In this document: in pieces, positions 62,496 through 64,000 of the stretch
Layout: every line of letters begins with the position of its first letter
Numbering within the stretch: position 1 is the first letter of the stretch
Source: an uncultured bacterium
GTDB taxonomy: Bacteria; Pseudomonadota; Alphaproteobacteria; Rhodospirillales; Rhodospirillaceae
Reading direction: 5' to 3'
Length of the DNA stretch: 64,000 nucleotides
NCBI GenBank assembly: GCA_903888485.1
Contig: CAISTS010000046.1
Span: 1-64,000 of the forward strand
Program-made: the position numbers and the translations under genes
Notes under the pieces: model-generated
The model's database searches: none
What the model saw: only the letters and a program-made list of their open reading frames with translations
Told to the model about the DNA's origin: nothing

Positions 62496-63515
62496 ATGCC
62501 GTACTTGGCGCATTTCGGGTTGAAGGAACATCCCTTCACCCTGACTCCGAACACGAACCAGTATTTCCCCATCGACAAGCATGTGGAGATCATTCAGTCG
62601 ATTCAGTTCGGCATCGCGCGCAATACCGGCATTCTCAAGGTTGTAGGCGACGTTGGCACCGGCAAGACCATGCTGTGCCGGCTGCTCTTGCGCAAACTTG
62701 TCGGCTCGAATGACGCGGTCGCTTACCTCAACGCGCCGCAGGTGGATCCCGACAGCCTGGTGACGTTGGTGTGTGCCGAGTTCGGCCTTGAGACCGGCTC
62801 GAAGCCGCAGATGCTGCAGGCGCTCAATACATTCCTGCTGGAGCAGCATGCTCTTGGGCGCAATGCGGTGCTCATTGTCGATGAGGCGCAAGCCCTCGGT
62901 CCGGCCGGCCTCGAAGCGGTGCGCCTGCTATCCAACCTCGAGACCGAACGCAATAAACTCCTGCAGATCGTCATGTTCGGTCAGTCGGAACTGGACGAAC
63001 TCCTGCAGCGGCCCGACCTGCGCCAGATCAACCAGCGTATCGGCTTTTCGTTCAACACCGGGCCGCTCAACATGGGCGAGGCGGTGCACTACATAAATCA
63101 CCGCGTGAAGATGAGCCGGGTTGAGGGCATCGACTTCCCAATTTTCACCGAGCGCGCCATGGAGATGTTGGCCCAGAGCGCGAGCTTTGTGCCACGCGTC
63201 ATCAACATCCTCGCCGACAAATCGCTGCTGGTGGCCTACGGCGACGGCGCCATCCAGGTGGCGGAGAAACATGCCGAAGGTGCGATCGACGACTCGCCCC
63301 AGCTTGCGCAACCCATCCGCTTGCGCCGTCGTTGGGTGCGGCAAGTGATTTACGGCGTCATTGCCGCTGAAATCGCCGCGGTGGTGGCATTGTTCGCCTT
63401 CAATTCCAATGCGCAGCTTTGGGCGCAGAATGTAATGGCTCAGGTGCGCGGCACTCTTATCGCGCCGCCCGCCGCCGCCCCGGCTGCCGGCGCCGCCGCC
63501 GCCACGCCGCAGTAG
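62496..63515 (+). CDS. MshM/ExeA-like AAA ATPase
   Basis: A 339-residue ATPase starting MPYLAHFGLKEHPFTLTPN, the ExeA-family signature. Walker A is GDVGTGKTMLC (about residues 51-61) and Walker B is AVLIVDEAQAL. A transmembrane helix near residues 285-305 and a short Ala/Pro-rich tail follow. In Vibrio MshM and in Aeromonas ExeA help place the secretin and pilus machinery in the envelope. It lies 27 bases after the MshN-like gene. Confidence 0.85.
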   Translation: MPYLAHFGLKEHPFTLTPNTNQYFPIDKHVEIIQSIQFGIARNTGILKVVGDVGTGKTMLCRLLLRKLVGSNDAVAYLNAPQVDPDSLVTLVCAEFGLETGSKPQMLQALNTFLLEQHALGRNAVLIVDEAQALGPAGLEAVRLLSNLETERNKLLQIVMFGQSELDELLQRPDLRQINQRIGFSFNTGPLNMGEAVHYINHRVKMSRVEGIDFPIFTERAMEMLAQSASFVPRVINILADKSLLVAYGDGAIQVAEKHAEGAIDDSPQLAQPIRLRRRWVRQVIYGVIAAEIAAVVALFAFNSNAQLWAQNVMAQVRGTLIAPPAAAPAAGAAAATPQ

Positions 63516-63527
63516 ACCCGTCCCCGC

Positions 63528-64000
63528 ATGACCGCATTGCCTTCCAGCGGCGCGCTCTATGCGCTGCTTGCGGCGTTCGGTCTAATCTTCGGCAGCTTTG
63601 TCACGGCCTTGTCGTACCGGTTGCCGCGTGGTGAAAGCGTCGCTCATGGCCGCTCACACTGTCCGGCCTGCGGCCACGTCCTTGCTGTGCCAGACCTCAT
63701 ACCGGTGCTGTCCTGGGCGCTGAATAAGGGCGCCTGCCGCCACTGCCGCACCCGGGTGTCGTGGCGCTACCCGGCCATCGAGATGCTATCCGCGGCGCTT
63801 TTTGTCGGTGCGGGGGCGCTCGCGCCCGACATTCCGCACCTGGTTCTGCTGCTGGCCATGACCCCGATCATGCTCGCGCTCGCCATCATCGACATCGAAC
63901 ACCAGCGCTTGCCTAACAGTCTGCTGCTGCCGCTCGCCATTCTGGCCGTCGCCTGGCGCTGGGAAGGGGACAAAGACTTTCTGACCGGGATGATCGCCGC
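63528..64000 (+). CDS. Prepilin peptidase, N-terminal part (cut by window end)
   Basis: The frame from ATG 63528 is open to the right edge (157 codons). It has the N-terminal GSFVTALSYRLPRGES segment, the zinc-binding CPACG...CRHC motif (residues 47-76), and the first catalytic Asp in AIIDIEHQRLPN. This is the bifunctional PilD/GspO-type leader peptidase and N-methyltransferase that processes type IV pilins and pseudopilins. The second catalytic Asp would be beyond the window. It starts 12 bases after the MshM-like gene, so the three form one operon. Confidence 0.9.
   Translation, partial: MTALPSSGALYALLAAFGLIFGSFVTALSYRLPRGESVAHGRSHCPACGHVLAVPDLIPVLSWALNKGACRHCRTRVSWRYPAIEMLSAALFVGAGALAPDIPHLVLLLAMTPIMLALAIIDIEHQRLPNSLLLPLAILAVAWRWEGDKDFLTGMIA

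Overview
This window is high-GC DNA with short intergenic gaps and many overlapping start/stop codons. It comes from an alphaproteobacterium. The evidence is the AddAB recombination nuclease (not RecBCD), a ChvG/ChvI two-component system next to a short HPr kinase, RapZ and a regulatory PTS, a DivL-like protein beside tsaE, and the rpsA-ihfB-lapA-pyrF-trpFBA-accD-folC order. I cannot place it below class with confidence; a Rhodospirillales- or Micropepsales-like lineage is a guess.

Layout. 1-7.7 kb (+): the end of rpsA, then ihfB, a LapA-like membrane protein, pyrF, trpF, trpB, trpA, accD and folC. 7.7-11.2 kb (-): a tight three-gene operon (methyltransferase, Old Yellow Enzyme, TauE/SafE exporter), divergent from an MFS transporter and a small conserved protein. 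13-25.6 kb (-): trxA, a Rieske oxygenase and a strongly overlapping run: divL-like, tsaE, amgK-like, murU-like, addB, addA. 25.7-33.8 kb: a GT25 glycosyltransferase, a second TauE exporter, ahcY, the regulatory PTS (EI, HPr, EIIA-Man), rapZ and hprK, then a divergent AEC carrier. 33.8-38.1 kb (-): chvG, chvI and a TPR protein. 38.2-46.2 kb: a DUF454 protein, a TPR-glycosyltransferase fusion, a PaiB-like flavoprotein, polA with a zinc-finger partner, an orphan ABC ATPase and a lipoprotein hydrolase.

46.3-61 kb is accessory in character. It starts at tRNA-Arg(CCG), has a 15-bp direct repeat and a frameshifted methyltransferase, and then carries two TPR/GT41 (O-GlcNAc-transferase-like) proteins, a GT4-type glycosyltransferase, three 2-oxoglutarate/Fe(II) oxygenase-like proteins, three intact methyltransferases (TylF, FkbM, class I) and a sugar epimerase, in changing orientations. 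It looks like a locus that builds and decorates a glycan, possibly on protein. It abuts 61.1-64 kb (+), where a MshN-like TPR membrane protein, a MshM/ExeA-like ATPase and a prepilin peptidase (cut by the window end) begin a type IV pilus or type II secretion locus. Pilin or surface-protein glycosylation is therefore a reasonable but unproven idea.

The most notable molecular oddities are a PolA whose 3'-5' proofreading motifs are mutated, a DivL-like pseudokinase with Ala at the phosphoacceptor position, the hidden-frame methyltransferase remnant, and an ahcY-terminator-like hairpin built from the first codons of the next gene.
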